A DNA stretch of 64,000 nucleotides from Mycobacterium sp. 852013-51886_SCH5428379 (lineage in GTDB: Bacteria; Actinomycetota; Actinomycetes; Mycobacteriales; Mycobacteriaceae): NCBI RefSeq assembly GCF_001665575.1, contig NZ_LZSU01000019.1, forward strand, positions 124,001 to 188,000, in the 5' to 3' direction. A model generated the notes under the pieces. The model did no database searches, was not told where the DNA came from, and saw only the letters and a list, made by a program, of their open reading frames with translations. This document shows positions 35,573 through 44,678 of the stretch, piece by piece; positions within the stretch are counted from its first letter, which is position 1, and every line of letters starts with the position of its first letter. The position numbers and the translations under genes are program-made.

Positions 35573-36280
35573 ATGCCGACGAGCCCACGCCATGCCGCCC
35601 AGGCCCTGATCGCCGTTCTCCTCGCCGCCGCGATGTTCGTCGCCGGGTGTTCGTCGTCATCGGAATCCAGCGAGCCGCTGCCCGAGGCGGCGCCGCTGCT
35701 GTCCGACGCGACGCAGACCACCCGGGATCTGCAGAGCGTGCACCTGCAGCTGAGCGTGCAGGGCAGCTTCCCCGAGCTGCCGATCGAATCGCTCGAGGGC
35801 GATCTGACCAACAGCCCGGCGGTCGCCGCCACCGGATCGGCCAACATCGTGTTCCTCGGCCAGCGCCTCGAGGGCGTGCAGTTCGTGGTGGTCGACGGCA
35901 TCCTCTACGGCGCGATCACCGCAGGCAGCTTCCAGGACTTCGGTCCGGCCGTCGACATCTACGACATCGCATCGATCCTGAGCCCGGATAAGGGCCTGGC
36001 CAACGTGCTGGCCAACTTCTCCGATCCCAAGGCCGACGGCCGCGAGACCCTCAACGGCGTCGGCACTGTCCGGCTGACCGGCACGGTGACCGCCGAGGCC
36101 GTCAACGCGATCGCCCCGCAGCTGCAGGCCACGGGTCCGGTCCCCGCCACCGCGTGGGTCCGCGAGGACGGTTCGCACGATCTGGTGCAGGTCAAACTCG
36201 AGCCCACCCCGGGCAACAGCGTCACGATGACGCTGTCGGACTGGGGTAAGCAGGTCACCGTCACCAAGCCCGCCGTCTGA
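35573..36280 (+). CDS. lprG: Lipoarabinomannan/triacylglycerol carrier lipoprotein LprG
   Basis: 235 residues. Signal peptide with lipobox FVAGC (Cys26), then the LppX_LprAFG fold: [36 protein letters not shown], and [32 protein letters not shown]. It carries acylated lipids such as triacylglycerides and lipoarabinomannan across the periplasm. Its stop overlaps the P55 start (TGATG), the conserved lprG-P55 operon of mycobacteria. Confidence 0.95.
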   Translation: MPTSPRHAAQALIAVLLAAAMFVAGCSSSSESSEPLPEAAPLLSDATQTTRDLQSVHLQLSVQGSFPELPIESLEGDLTNSPAVAATGSANIVFLGQRLEGVQFVVVDGILYGAITAGSFQDFGPAVDIYDIASILSPDKGLANVLANFSDPKADGRETLNGVGTVRLTGTVTAEAVNAIAPQLQATGPVPATAWVREDGSHDLVQVKLEPTPGNSVTMTLSDWGKQVTVTKPAV

Positions 36281-37926
36281 TGTCGACCGCCCAGGACACG
36301 GGGCGCAGCAGGCGCATCGCGATCAGCGCCGGCGGCCTGGCCGTACTGCTCGGTGCCCTCGACACCTACGTGGTGATCGCGATCATCCGCGACATCATGA
36401 TGGACATCGGTATCGCGGTGAACCAGCTGCAGCGCGTCACGCCGATCATCACCGGGTATCTGCTCGGCTACATCGCCGCGATGCCCCTGCTCGGCCGCAC
36501 CTCCGACCGGTTCGGCCGCAAGATGGTGCTGCAACTCAGCCTGGCCGGATTCGCCATCGGGTCCGTCGTCACGGCACTGTCGAACGATCTGACCCCCATG
36601 GTCATCGGCCGCTTCATCCAGGGCTGCGCCAGCGGCGCGCTGCTACCGGTGACCCTGGCGCTGGCGGCGGATCTGTGGGCGACCCGCAACCGGGCCTCGG
36701 TGCTAGGCGGGATCGGCGCCGCCCAGGAGCTCGGTAGCGTGCTCGGCCCGCTGTACGGCATCGCGGTGGTGGCCGCGCTGAACACCTGGCGCGACGTGTT
36801 CTGGATCAACGTGCCGATGGCCCTGATCGCGATGGTGATGATCCACTTCAGCCTGCCGGCCCGGTTGAAATCCGACCAGCCGGAGAAGGTCGACGTGGTC
36901 GGTGGCGTACTGCTGGCCATCGCGCTGGGTCTGATCGTCGTCGGCCTCTACAACCCGGCGCCCGACGGGAAGAAGATCCTGCCCGACTACGGGCTGCCGA
37001 TGCTGCTCGGCGCGATCGTGGTCCTGGTCGCCTTCTTCGTCTGGGAGCGGTTCGCCCGCACCCGGCTGATCGAACCGGCCGGGGTGCACTTCCGGCCGTT
37101 CCTGGCGGCGCTGGGTGCCTCGCTGTGCGCGGGTGCGGCACTGATGGTGACGCTGGTCAACGTCGAACTCTTCGGTCAGGGCATACTCGGCAAGGATCAG
37201 ACCGACGCGGTGCTGCTCCTGCTGCGCTTCCTGATCGCGCTGCCGATCGGCGCGGTCATCGGCGGCTGGATCGCCAGCCGGGTCGGCGACCGCATCGTCA
37301 CGTTCGTGGGTCTGTTGATCGCGGCGGGCGGCTACTGGCTGATCTCGATGTGGCCGGTGGATCTGCTCTCCGCGCGCCACGACCTCGGTCTGTTCACGCT
37401 GCCGGTGCTCGATACCGATCTGGCGATCGCCGGCATCGGGCTGGGCCTGGTCATCGGGCCGCTCACGTCGGCGACCCTGCGGGTGGTGCCCGCAGCACAG
37501 CACGGCATCGCCTCGGCCGCGGTCGTCGTCGCCCGGATGATCGGCATGCTGATCGGCCTGGCCGGATTGACGGCGTGGGGTCTGTACCGGCTCAACCAGT
37601 ACCTGCAGACGCTGCCGTTCCCGCCGGGGGCGAACACCCTGGCCGAACGACTGGCCGCCGAAGCGGACCGCTACCGGACCGCCTACGTGATGCAGTACGG
37701 CGACATCTTCATCGCCACCGTGGTGGTGTGCGTCGTGGGCGCCTTCCTGGGGTTGCTGATCGCCGGTAAGGACGAGCATGCCGACGATCCGGCCACCGGG
37801 GCGTCCGTCGACGACGATGATCCGCCGACGGAGTTCATCGACGTACACGGCATGTCGGCGCCCACGCAGGCGATACCGCGTCAGGCGCCGCCGCAGGCCG
37901 GTCGGCACCACCTGCCGGAGCCCTGA
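36280..37926 (+). CDS. p55: P55-family MFS exporter
   Basis: 548 residues, fourteen predicted membrane helices. The DHA2 motif A is seen as [17 protein letters not shown] after helix 2, and motif C-like [17 protein letters not shown] in helix 5. The hydrophilic C-terminal tail (about 505-548) is Asp-rich. With LprG it exports triacylglycerides and contributes to drug tolerance. It is convergent with a small frame 1 nt away, and in M. tuberculosis its neighbour would be ribD. Confidence 0.94.
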   Translation: MSTAQDTGRSRRIAISAGGLAVLLGALDTYVVIAIIRDIMMDIGIAVNQLQRVTPIITGYLLGYIAAMPLLGRTSDRFGRKMVLQLSLAGFAIGSVVTALSNDLTPMVIGRFIQGCASGALLPVTLALAADLWATRNRASVLGGIGAAQELGSVLGPLYGIAVVAALNTWRDVFWINVPMALIAMVMIHFSLPARLKSDQPEKVDVVGGVLLAIALGLIVVGLYNPAPDGKKILPDYGLPMLLGAIVVLVAFFVWERFARTRLIEPAGVHFRPFLAALGASLCAGAALMVTLVNVELFGQGILGKDQTDAVLLLLRFLIALPIGAVIGGWIASRVGDRIVTFVGLLIAAGGYWLISMWPVDLLSARHDLGLFTLPVLDTDLAIAGIGLGLVIGPLTSATLRVVPAAQHGIASAAVVVARMIGMLIGLAGLTAWGLYRLNQYLQTLPFPPGANTLAERLAAEADRYRTAYVMQYGDIFIATVVVCVVGAFLGLLIAGKDEHADDPATGASVDDDDPPTEFIDVHGMSAPTQAIPRQAPPQAGRHHLPEP

Positions 37927-37927
37927 G

Positions 37928-38089
37928 CTAGCAGCGCTCCAGACCCGAGTCCATCAGCGGGATCTCGGTGACTTCGTCACGATCGTCGTCTCTGCTCGGC
38001 AACACCGCGCGCAAGGGGTCGCGCAGGAACGATCGGACGGTTTCCGGGGTCCCCGGGGGCAGGCTCAGCCAGTCGGCAAGTGCGGTCAC
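37928..38089 (-). CDS. Small hypothetical protein (53 aa)
   Basis: A short frame with good signals: GTG at 38089 preceded by AGGGAG at 6 nt, reading VTALADWLSLPPGTPETVRS at the N-terminus and ending EIPLMDSGLERC. It is mixed in character, with an acidic/basic middle (SRDDDRDE) and no membrane helix. The stop is 1 nt from the P55 stop. No family recognised. It points away from the aminohydroxybenzoate genes, so the gap 38090-38364 may hold divergent promoters. Confidence 0.4.
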   Translation of the reverse strand: MTALADWLSLPPGTPETVRSFLRDPLRAVLPSRDDDRDEVTEIPLMDSGLERC

Positions 38090-38364
38090 GCTGTTCTCCC
38101 TATGTTCTGCTCTCGCGGTGCGCAGACTTCGGTGAAGGCGCTTCGGGACGAGTCTACGGGTTGGTACACCGGCGTTCCACTTCTCCGCGGGACACGGAGC
38201 GTCCGCGTCGACTTTGCCAACGTCGCCGGGACCGTCGCCATTCCCACCGAATGACGCATACTGCGAGGTCGAGCGGATTCGCTGGTCGCCAGATATGACA
38301 ACGGTCACCTTCTTAAGTTAGCCTCGCCTTAGTTTGGGTCACGTTCCCGATCCCAGGAGGTGCG
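38090..38364. other. Non-coding gap between the small frame and the pobA-like gene
   Basis: No convincing gene is seen in these 275 bases. Base composition is more AT-rich near the right end than the flanking genes. The only strong element is the IdeR-like box at 38313-38331. With the 53-residue frame to its left, this is the boundary where the extra three-gene cluster begins. Confidence 0.5.
38313..38331. promoter_or_regulatory. IdeR/DtxR iron box upstream of the pobA-griI-griH cluster
   Basis: TTAAGTTAGCCTCGCCTTA matches the mycobacterial IdeR consensus TTAGGTTAGGCTAACCTAA at 14 of 19 positions, including TTA, GTTAG and CCT in the half sites. It ends 33 bp before the GTG of the pobA-like gene. 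TAAGTT (38314-38319) and TAGTTT (38330-38335) are candidate -10 hexamers overlapped by the box, so Fe-IdeR binding would block transcription under iron sufficiency. Confidence 0.65.
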
Positions 38365-39564
38365 GTGCGCTGCCAGGTGGCCATCATCGGTGCCGGGCCC
38401 GCGGGCCTCGCGCTCGGGCAGATGTTGCACCTACAGGGCATCGACAGCGTGATCGTCGAACGTCGCTCGCGGGAACACGTCACCGCCCGGGTCCGCGCGG
38501 GCGTCCTCGAACAGGTGACCGTCGACCTGCTCGGCGCGATCGGCGTCGGCGACCGACTGGCCCGCGAGGCGCTCGTCCACAACGGTTTCTATCTGCGCTT
38601 CGACCACCGCACCCACCATCTGGACTTCCACGCCGACTCCGGCCGCCACGCCTACGTCTACGGACAGAGCGAGATCGTCGCCGACCTCATCGACGCCCGG
38701 ATCGCCTCCGGAGCGCCGCTGGTGTTCGACGCCGACGACGTCACCATCGCCGGGGTCGAATCCGTGCGGCCCCAGGTCACCTACGTCGCCGACGGCAGGC
38801 GACACACCCTCGACGCCGATTTCGTCGCCGGCTGCGACGGTCAGCACGGGGTGAGCCGGTCCGTGCTGCCCGCAGGCGCCACCACGGAGTACTCCCGGAC
38901 GTATCCCGCGGCCTGGCTGGGCATCCTGGCCCACAGCACCCCGGTGGCCGAGGAGGGGATGTACTCGGTGCATCCGGACGGACTCGCGCTACACAGCATG
39001 CGCGGACCCCGAATCAGCCGGCAGTACCTTCAGGTGCCGCCCGGCACCGAGGTATGGGACTGGCCCGACGAGCGGATCTGGAAGGAACTGCTGCGCCGCA
39101 GCGCGAGCGACGACGCCGGCGATCTGGAAACCGGCCCCATCGTGGACAGGGGCGTCTCGGCGCTGCGCAGCAGCGTCATCATCCCCATGCAGTACGGCTC
39201 GCTGTTCCTCGTCGGCGACGCCGCCCACATCGTGCCGCCGACCGGCGCCAAAGGGCTCAACATGGCGGTCTCGGATGCCTGCGTGCTGTCCCACGCGCTC
39301 GGCGCGTACTACGCGAGCCGTGAAAAGGGAGGCCCCACAAGAGCCCACCTCGACGCTTACAGTGACACCGCGCTCGCGCGGACCTGGCAGGTCCAGTCGT
39401 TCGCCGCCACCCTCACCGAGGTGCTGCACCGGTTCAGCGACGATCCGCTCGAGTGGGAGCTGCGGCGGGCACGGCTGCAGCGGTGGGTCAGCTCTCCCGC
39501 CGAACGACAGGCGCTCGGCGAGGTCTACCTCGGCCTCCCCTTCCCGACGCCGTGGGACTACTAG
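38365..39564 (+). CDS. pobA: PobA-type FAD monooxygenase (4-hydroxybenzoate 3-hydroxylase family)
   Basis: 399 residues, collinear with Pseudomonas PobA (394). FAD motifs are GAGPAG (9-14), the DG motif AGCDGQHGVSR (about 155-165) and GDAAHIVPPTGAKGLN (284-299). By recalled alignment the substrate-site residues of PobA are all kept: Tyr200, Ser211, Arg213, Tyr221, Pro292 and Tyr388 (PobA Y201, S212, R214, Y222, P293, Y385), and Arg42/Arg44. It should therefore hydroxylate a 4-hydroxybenzoate-type acid ortho to the phenol using NAD(P)H and O2. GTG at 38365 follows AGGAGG. The aldolase starts 8 nt after its stop. In context the substrate may be 3-amino-4-hydroxybenzoate, as for PtmB3-like enzymes; 4-hydroxybenzoate itself is the alternative. 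Confidence 0.85.
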   Translation: MRCQVAIIGAGPAGLALGQMLHLQGIDSVIVERRSREHVTARVRAGVLEQVTVDLLGAIGVGDRLAREALVHNGFYLRFDHRTHHLDFHADSGRHAYVYGQSEIVADLIDARIASGAPLVFDADDVTIAGVESVRPQVTYVADGRRHTLDADFVAGCDGQHGVSRSVLPAGATTEYSRTYPAAWLGILAHSTPVAEEGMYSVHPDGLALHSMRGPRISRQYLQVPPGTEVWDWPDERIWKELLRRSASDDAGDLETGPIVDRGVSALRSSVIIPMQYGSLFLVGDAAHIVPPTGAKGLNMAVSDACVLSHALGAYYASREKGGPTRAHLDAYSDTALARTWQVQSFAATLTEVLHRFSDDPLEWELRRARLQRWVSSPAERQALGEVYLGLPFPTPWDY

Positions 39565-39572
39565 GAGAAGAG

Positions 39573-40412
39573 ATGTTCGACTTGCGTAGCCGGCATCATC
39601 GCGCGAATACCGGCACCCGGATTCGGTTGTCCCGCATCTTCCATCCGGAGTCCGGTCGGGCACTGGTGGTGCCGATGGACCACTCGGTCACGATCGGTCC
39701 GCTCGGTGGCGGCGACCATGCCGACCGCACGGCAGGCCTGCTGGCCGCCGCCGGCGCCGACGCGGTCGTGGTCCACAAAGGCCGCGCCCGCACCATCGAC
39801 CCGGGCCGCTTCGCGGACATGGCACTGATCGTGCACCTGTCCGCGGGCACGGATTTGTCCCTGGACCGCACCTCCAAGGTGCTCGTCGGTTCGGTCGAGG
39901 AATGTCTGCGCCTCGGCGCCGACGCGGTCAGCGTGCACGTCAACGTCGGATCGCCGACCGAGGCCCGGCAGCTCACGGATCTCGGCGCGGTGGCCTCGGA
40001 GTGCGAAACCCTCGGTGTGCCGCTGCTGGCGATGATGTACGCCAGGGGCCCGGAGATGGGATCGCGCACCGAGATCGTGGAGACCCTCTGCCATCTGGCC
40101 GCCATCGCCACCGATCTCGGCGCCGACATGGTCAAACTCGACTACGCCGGGTCGGTGGCGGGGATGAACCGCGTCGTCGACACCTGCCCGTTGCCGATTC
40201 TGGTCGCCGGGGGACCCACCGTCAGCTCGGACGACGAAGCGATCGCGTTCGGCAGCGAGGTCGCCGAGTCCCGCGTGGCCGGCCTGAGCTTCGGCCGGCT
40301 GATCTTCGACGCGGACAACCCGCGCCGCGTCGCCGCCGAGCTCACCGGCCGGTTGCACGCCCCGCAGGCACTGACCACGGCGCCGCTCACCGCGGCACTC
40401 GAATCCGCTTAG
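39573..40412 (+). CDS. griI: GriI-type aldolase (2-amino-4,5-dihydroxy-6-oxo-heptanoate-7-phosphate synthase family)
   Basis: 279 residues of the DeoC/FbaB class I aldolase family, closest in motifs to ADH synthase/GriI: VVPMDHSVTIGPLGG (Asp36), LLAMMYARGP (Tyr156), and DMVKLDYAG with the Schiff-base Lys188, matching the Asp/Tyr/Lys set described for archaeal MJ0400. GriI joins L-aspartate-4-semialdehyde and DHAP to a C7 aminoketo phosphate, the first step to 3-amino-4-hydroxybenzoate. ATG at 39573 follows AGGAGA, 8 nt after the pobA-like gene; a larger frame upstream is that gene's shadow. griH follows after 17 nt. A fructose-bisphosphate aldolase role is less likely given griH. Confidence 0.85.
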   Translation: MFDLRSRHHRANTGTRIRLSRIFHPESGRALVVPMDHSVTIGPLGGGDHADRTAGLLAAAGADAVVVHKGRARTIDPGRFADMALIVHLSAGTDLSLDRTSKVLVGSVEECLRLGADAVSVHVNVGSPTEARQLTDLGAVASECETLGVPLLAMMYARGPEMGSRTEIVETLCHLAAIATDLGADMVKLDYAGSVAGMNRVVDTCPLPILVAGGPTVSSDDEAIAFGSEVAESRVAGLSFGRLIFDADNPRRVAAELTGRLHAPQALTTAPLTAALESA

Positions 40413-40429
40413 ACAGGACCGACTTTCGC

Positions 40430-41605
40430 ATGACCGACGTGACCGACATCGTCACCGACCACATCACTCCCCTGGCCGCCGCCGAGCGTTCCGCGCCGCA
40501 GGCCCGCGCCGGCCATTTTGCGTGGATCGACGTGCGGGGGCTCTCCGACGAGCTGCGTACCGCGGTCGTCGAGGCGGCGATCCACCAGCGCGTCGACGGA
40601 ATCGTCAGTGACGACACGTCAGTGCTGGCCGAGCTGCCGCCGACCATCCGGCGCATCCTCGCGACCGGCGCCGCCGACGCCGACCCGCGCGACGTCGATC
40701 TGATCCTCGGTGATTCGGCGCCCGCCGGTGCGTTTCGATCCGGCGCTGAGCGTCGTGTCGAACGGGGGGTCCACGTGGTCGTCTCCGACGCGGCCACCCT
40801 GCACGACGCGTGCTCGGTGGTGCGGCAGGTCGCGTGGACCGTGCTGACGTTCACCGACCCCACCAAGATCCCGCTGGAGATCGTCATCGCCGCGGCGGAG
40901 AACTCGGGCGGGCGCACCATCACGGTCGTCGACGACATCCAGGACGCCGAGATCGTCAAGTTGGTTCTCGAACACGGCAGCGACGGCCTGCTGCTGGCGC
41001 CGACCGGCCCCGACGATGTCGCCACGCTGGCGCGCCTGGTCGAGGACCGGCCCGGCCACCTCGACCTCGTCGAGCTGACGGTGTCGTCGGTGGAGCACAT
41101 CGGCATGGGTGAGCGGGCCTGCATCGACACCTGCTCGCTGCTCGAACTCGACGAGGGCTGCCTGATCGGCTCTTTCGCCACCGGAATGTTCCTGTCCTGC
41201 AGCGAAACCCACCCGCTGCCGTACATGCCCACGCGGCCGTTCCGGTGGAACGCCGGCGCGGTGCACTCCTACGTGCTGACCCCCGACAACCGCACCCGCT
41301 ATGTCAGCGAACTGCGCGCCGGCCAGCCGATCCTGGCCGTGCGCACCGACGGCAGTGTGCGCGAGGTGCGCATCGGCCGGGTGAAGATCGAACGGCGGCC
41401 GCTGATCTCGATCAACGCCACCACCCCCGGCGGCGCGACCATCAACGTGATCGCCCAGGACGACTGGCACGTGCGGCTGCTCGGACCGGGAATGACCGTC
41501 AACAACGTCACCGAGCTGAAGCCCGGCGATACGCTGCTCGGCTACGTGCCGACGGCCTCGCGGCACGTCGGACTGCCGATCTCCGAATTCTGCGACGAGC
41601 GCTGA
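40430..41605 (+). CDS. griH: GriH-type 3-dehydroquinate synthase II homologue (3-amino-4-hydroxybenzoate synthase)
   Basis: 391 residues of the archaeal-type DHQS II family: LTFTDPTKIPLEIVIAAAE, the HIGMGERACIDTCSLLELDEGCLIGS segment, MPTRPFRWNAGAVHSYV and a C-terminal IGRVKIERRPLISI beta domain. GriH cyclises and aromatises the GriI product to 3-amino-4-hydroxybenzoate; archaeal relatives make 3-dehydroquinate. Mycobacteria have AroB, so an alternative shikimate route is unnecessary and the GriH role is preferred. ATG at 40430 is preceded by CAGGA. Its stop abuts the ribD stop on the opposite strand with no gap. Confidence 0.83.
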   Translation: MTDVTDIVTDHITPLAAAERSAPQARAGHFAWIDVRGLSDELRTAVVEAAIHQRVDGIVSDDTSVLAELPPTIRRILATGAADADPRDVDLILGDSAPAGAFRSGAERRVERGVHVVVSDAATLHDACSVVRQVAWTVLTFTDPTKIPLEIVIAAAENSGGRTITVVDDIQDAEIVKLVLEHGSDGLLLAPTGPDDVATLARLVEDRPGHLDLVELTVSSVEHIGMGERACIDTCSLLELDEGCLIGSFATGMFLSCSETHPLPYMPTRPFRWNAGAVHSYVLTPDNRTRYVSELRAGQPILAVRTDGSVREVRIGRVKIERRPLISINATTPGGATINVIAQDDWHVRLLGPGMTVNNVTELKPGDTLLGYVPTASRHVGLPISEFCDER

Positions 41606-42625
41606 TCAGACCGATCCCGGCACCAGCGACAGCATCACGTCCGGCCCGATCGGGCTGATGCCGTCGAACCGCCACCGCTGCGCCTGCGCGATGGTGGGCA
41701 CCCCGACGTCGTCGACCGCGGTGATCGGCCCCCCGAGCAGAATCGGCGCCACGTAGGCGATGATCCGGTCGATCGCCCCGGCCCGCAGGAAGGCCCCGGC
41801 CAGGGTCGGACCGCCTTCGAGCAGCACATCGGTGCGGTCGGACAGCGCCCGCAGCACCTCGAGCGGATCGTGCGTGCGAATCACCATGGTGCGGGATTTC
41901 TCGTCGAGGACGCGGGCATCCGGGGAGATCTCGCGGTGGCCCACCACCACCCGCAGCGGTTGACGCTCGTGCAGGCTGCCGTCGGGCCGCCGCGCCGTCA
42001 GCGCGGGATCGTCGACCAGAACCGTGCCGGTGCCGACGATGATCGCGTCGACGACCGCACGGCGCCGGTGCACGTCGGCGCGGGCGGCGTCACTGGTGAT
42101 CCACTGGCTGCTGCCGTCGGTGGCGGCGCTGCGGCCGTCCACGCTCGTCGCGAACTTCCATGTCACGTGCGGCAATCCGGTGCGCTGGCGGTGCAGCCAC
42201 TCGCGCAGCGGTCCGCCGGACACCTCGTCGGCGAGCACACCGCCGGTGACCTGCACACCCGCCTCGGCGAGGCGCTGCGCGCCGCCGGCAGCCACCGGGT
42301 TGGGATCGGCCACTGCGTACACCACGGATCCGATGCCCGCGGCGAGCAGCGCGTCGACGCACGGCGGGGTTCGCCCGTGGTGCGGGCACGGTTCCAGCGT
42401 GACGACGGCGGTACCGCCCGCGGCGCGCGTCCCGGCCCGGCGCAGCGCCATCACCTCGGCGTGCGCTCCCCCGACGGGCTGGGTGGCGCCGACGCCGGCG
42501 ACGGCGCCGTCGGCGTCGAGGATCACCGCGCCGACGGGCGGGTTCGGATAGGTCGACCCCTTGACGCGGTCGGACTGCTCGACGGCCAGCCGCATGGCTG
42601 CGGCGATGGCGTCCGCCTCGCTCAT
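41606..42625 (-). CDS. ribD: Riboflavin biosynthesis deaminase/reductase RibD
   Basis: 339 residues. The N-terminal deaminase has the zinc site [10 protein letters not shown] and [16 protein letters not shown]; the C-terminal reductase has [27 protein letters not shown] and [17 protein letters not shown]. It converts the RibA product to 5-amino-6-ribitylamino-uracil phosphate. ATG at 42625 overlaps the rpe stop (ATGA). In M. tuberculosis this gene (ribG) is followed convergently by P55; here three extra genes intervene. Confidence 0.96.
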   Translation of the reverse strand: MSEADAIAAAMRLAVEQSDRVKGSTYPNPPVGAVILDADGAVAGVGATQPVGGAHAEVMALRRAGTRAAGGTAVVTLEPCPHHGRTPPCVDALLAAGIGSVVYAVADPNPVAAGGAQRLAEAGVQVTGGVLADEVSGGPLREWLHRQRTGLPHVTWKFATSVDGRSAATDGSSQWITSDAARADVHRRRAVVDAIIVGTGTVLVDDPALTARRPDGSLHERQPLRVVVGHREISPDARVLDEKSRTMVIRTHDPLEVLRALSDRTDVLLEGGPTLAGAFLRAGAIDRIIAYVAPILLGGPITAVDDVGVPTIAQAQRWRFDGISPIGPDVMLSLVPGSV

Positions 42626-43299
42626 AGGGTCAGATGCTGGGACGCCCCCGCGGCGCTGCGGCGCAGCGCCTTCACGGCTTCGGCCGGATCGTCGGCGCTG
42701 TAGACGGCCGATCCGGCCACGAAGCAGTCCACCCCGGCCTCGGCGGCCGCGGCGATGGTGTCGGCGTTGATGCCGCCGTCGATCTCGACCAGGACGGTCA
42801 GCTCACCGGAGTCGACGAGGCGCCGCACGGCGGTCACCTTCGACAGCACATCCGGGATGAACTTCTGTCCGCCGAAACCGGGCTCGACCGACATCACCAG
42901 CAGCGTGTCGACGTCGCGCAGGATCTCCAGGTACGGCTCGATCGGGGTGCCCGGTTTGACCGCGAGGCCGGCCTTGGCACCGGCGGCGCGGATGTCGCGG
43001 GCGACCTTGACGGGGTCGTCGGTGGCCTCGGCGTGGAACGTCACGTTGTACGCGCCGGCCTCGGCGTAGGGCGGCGCCCAACGCTGCGGATCCTCGATCA
43101 TCAGATGGCAGTCCATCGGGATGTCGGTCACTTTGAGCAGCGATTCGACCACCGGCAGCCCGAGGGTCAGATTGGGCACGAAGTGGTTGTCCATCACGTC
43201 GACGTGCAACCAGTCCGCGCCCGCCACCGCGGCGGTCTCGTCGGCCAGGCGGGCGAAGTCGGCGGCCAGGATCGAGGGCGCTATCAGGGGTGCCGGCAT
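42622..43299 (-). CDS. rpe: Ribulose-phosphate 3-epimerase
   Basis: 225 residues of the TIM-barrel epimerase: [53 protein letters not shown] and [11 protein letters not shown] cover all metal and catalytic positions. It interconverts ribulose-5-P and xylulose-5-P. ATG at 43299 has TAACCT 7 nt upstream, overlapping the rsmB stop, so rpe-ribD may have their own leaderless promoter. A longer frame upstream lies inside rsmB and is not used. Confidence 0.96.
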   Translation of the reverse strand: MPAPLIAPSILAADFARLADETAAVAGADWLHVDVMDNHFVPNLTLGLPVVESLLKVTDIPMDCHLMIEDPQRWAPPYAEAGAYNVTFHAEATDDPVKVARDIRAAGAKAGLAVKPGTPIEPYLEILRDVDTLLVMSVEPGFGGQKFIPDVLSKVTAVRRLVDSGELTVLVEIDGGINADTIAAAAEAGVDCFVAGSAVYSADDPAEAVKALRRSAAGASQHLTL

Positions 43300-43304
43300 G
43301 CCGA

Positions 43305-44678
43305 TCAGGTTACTTGCAGCGCCGCGGCGAACATCGCGTCGGTGCCGTGCCGGTGCGGCCACAGCTGGACGTAAGGGCTGTCCCCGGTCTGCGCCCCGAC
43401 GTCCTCGGCGGGCGCGAACAGCGGGCGGGTGTCCAGCGCGGTCACCGGGTGGCGGCGCAGCGCGTCGGCGACCACGCCGACCGTCTCGGCCAGGTGCGGG
43501 GAACAGGTGGCGTAGAGCACCACCCCGCCGGGCCGCGTCAGCCGGATTGCCGAGGCCAGCAGCTCGCGCTGCAGTTTGGCCAGAGCGGGCACGTCGCCTG
43601 GCTGGCGGCGCCACCGTGCCTCGGGCCTGCGCCGTAGCGCGCCCAGCCCGGTGCACGGCGCGTCGACCAGCACCCGGTCGAAACCCGGCTCCAGACCCGG
43701 TTCGCGGCCGTCGACGCGCAACACCTCGACGTCGAGCCCGCGGGTGTTCGCCTCGACGAGTTCGGCACGCCGGGGTGCGGGTTCCACGGCGGTCACCCGG
43801 CCCGGCGACAGGGCGGCCAGCATGGCGGTCTTACCGCCGGGCCCGGAGCACAGATCCAGCCAGCGACCGGTGTCGTCGCCGACGAGCGGAGCCAAAGTCA
43901 GGGCCCGGGCCACCAGCTGGCTGCCTTCGTCCTGCACCAGCGCCCGCCCGTCGCGGACCGGTTCCAGGCCGCCCGGATCGCCACCGGCCAGGTACACCGC
44001 GTAGGGCGAATACCGGCCGACGGTGCCGCCGACCGCCTCGGCCAGTTCCTGGGCCTCGAGGACGCCCGGGCGCGCCGCGAGGTGCACGACCGGGCGGGCG
44101 TCGTCACTGGCCAACAGCTCCCGGAGCTCCCCGGCGCGCGGACCGAGGGCGTCGGTGAAGGCCTGGGCCACCCAGCGGGGGTGGGCGTGGGTGAATGCGA
44201 TGTGCCCGACCGGGTCGGTGTCGGCGGGCGGCGCGAGTTCGGCCACCCACGACGCCTCGTCCCGGCGGCCGATCGTGCGCAGCACGCCGTTGACGAAACC
44301 TGCTCGCGTGGTGTCGAACTCGATCCCGGCCTGCTCGACGGTGGTGGACACCGCGGCGTGCGGTTCGACCCGGGTGCGCAGCAGCTGATAGGCCCCGAGC
44401 CGGAGCAGCTCCAGCAGCACCGCGTCGATCCGCTCGATGGGCCGGCCCGCCGCGGCGGCGATGATCGCGTCGAGCAGACCGCGACTGCGGCAGGTGCCGT
44501 AGGTGAGTTCGGTGGCGAAGGCGGCGTCGCGCCCGGTGATGCCGCGCTCGTGCAGCAGGGCGGGCAGCGCGAGGTTGGCGTAGGCGTCGCGTTCGGACAC
44601 CGCGCGCAGCACGTCGAACGCGACCTGGCGGGCGGGGTCGAGCGGACTGCGTCGACCGCGCTTCGGGGGCCGGGTCAC
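43305..44678 (-). CDS. rsmB: 16S rRNA (cytosine-967-C5)-methyltransferase RsmB
   Basis: 457 residues. An N-terminal NusB-like RNA-binding domain (about 15-145) is followed by the m5C methyltransferase domain with [16 protein letters not shown] (SAM motif), [21 protein letters not shown] (catalytic PC cysteine) and [13 protein letters not shown] (second cysteine). It methylates C967 of 16S rRNA. The GTG start overlaps the fmt stop as GTGA, giving an fmt-rsmB pair as in many bacteria. Confidence 0.95.
   Translation of the reverse strand: MTRPPKRGRRSPLDPARQVAFDVLRAVSERDAYANLALPALLHERGITGRDAAFATELTYGTCRSRGLLDAIIAAAAGRPIERIDAVLLELLRLGAYQLLRTRVEPHAAVSTTVEQAGIEFDTTRAGFVNGVLRTIGRRDEASWVAELAPPADTDPVGHIAFTHAHPRWVAQAFTDALGPRAGELRELLASDDARPVVHLAARPGVLEAQELAEAVGGTVGRYSPYAVYLAGGDPGGLEPVRDGRALVQDEGSQLVARALTLAPLVGDDTGRWLDLCSGPGGKTAMLAALSPGRVTAVEPAPRRAELVEANTRGLDVEVLRVDGREPGLEPGFDRVLVDAPCTGLGALRRRPEARWRRQPGDVPALAKLQRELLASAIRLTRPGGVVLYATCSPHLAETVGVVADALRRHPVTALDTRPLFAPAEDVGAQTGDSPYVQLWPHRHGTDAMFAAALQVT
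43307..43312 (-). promoter_or_regulatory. -10 element of rpe-ribD (leaderless) inside the rsmB end
   Basis: TAACCT on the minus strand ends 7 nt before the rpe ATG and lies within the last codons of rsmB. Confidence 0.45.

Noticed and set aside
38090-38312. Short plus-strand frames upstream of the iron box
   Set aside because: No ribosome sites or recognisable products; they overlap the probable control region.
39573-41605. GriI/GriH-like pair as an alternative shikimate pathway as in archaea
   Set aside because: Mycobacteria carry the canonical AroB route, and association with a PobA-type hydroxylase fits aminohydroxybenzoate synthesis better. Kept only as an alternative to be tested.
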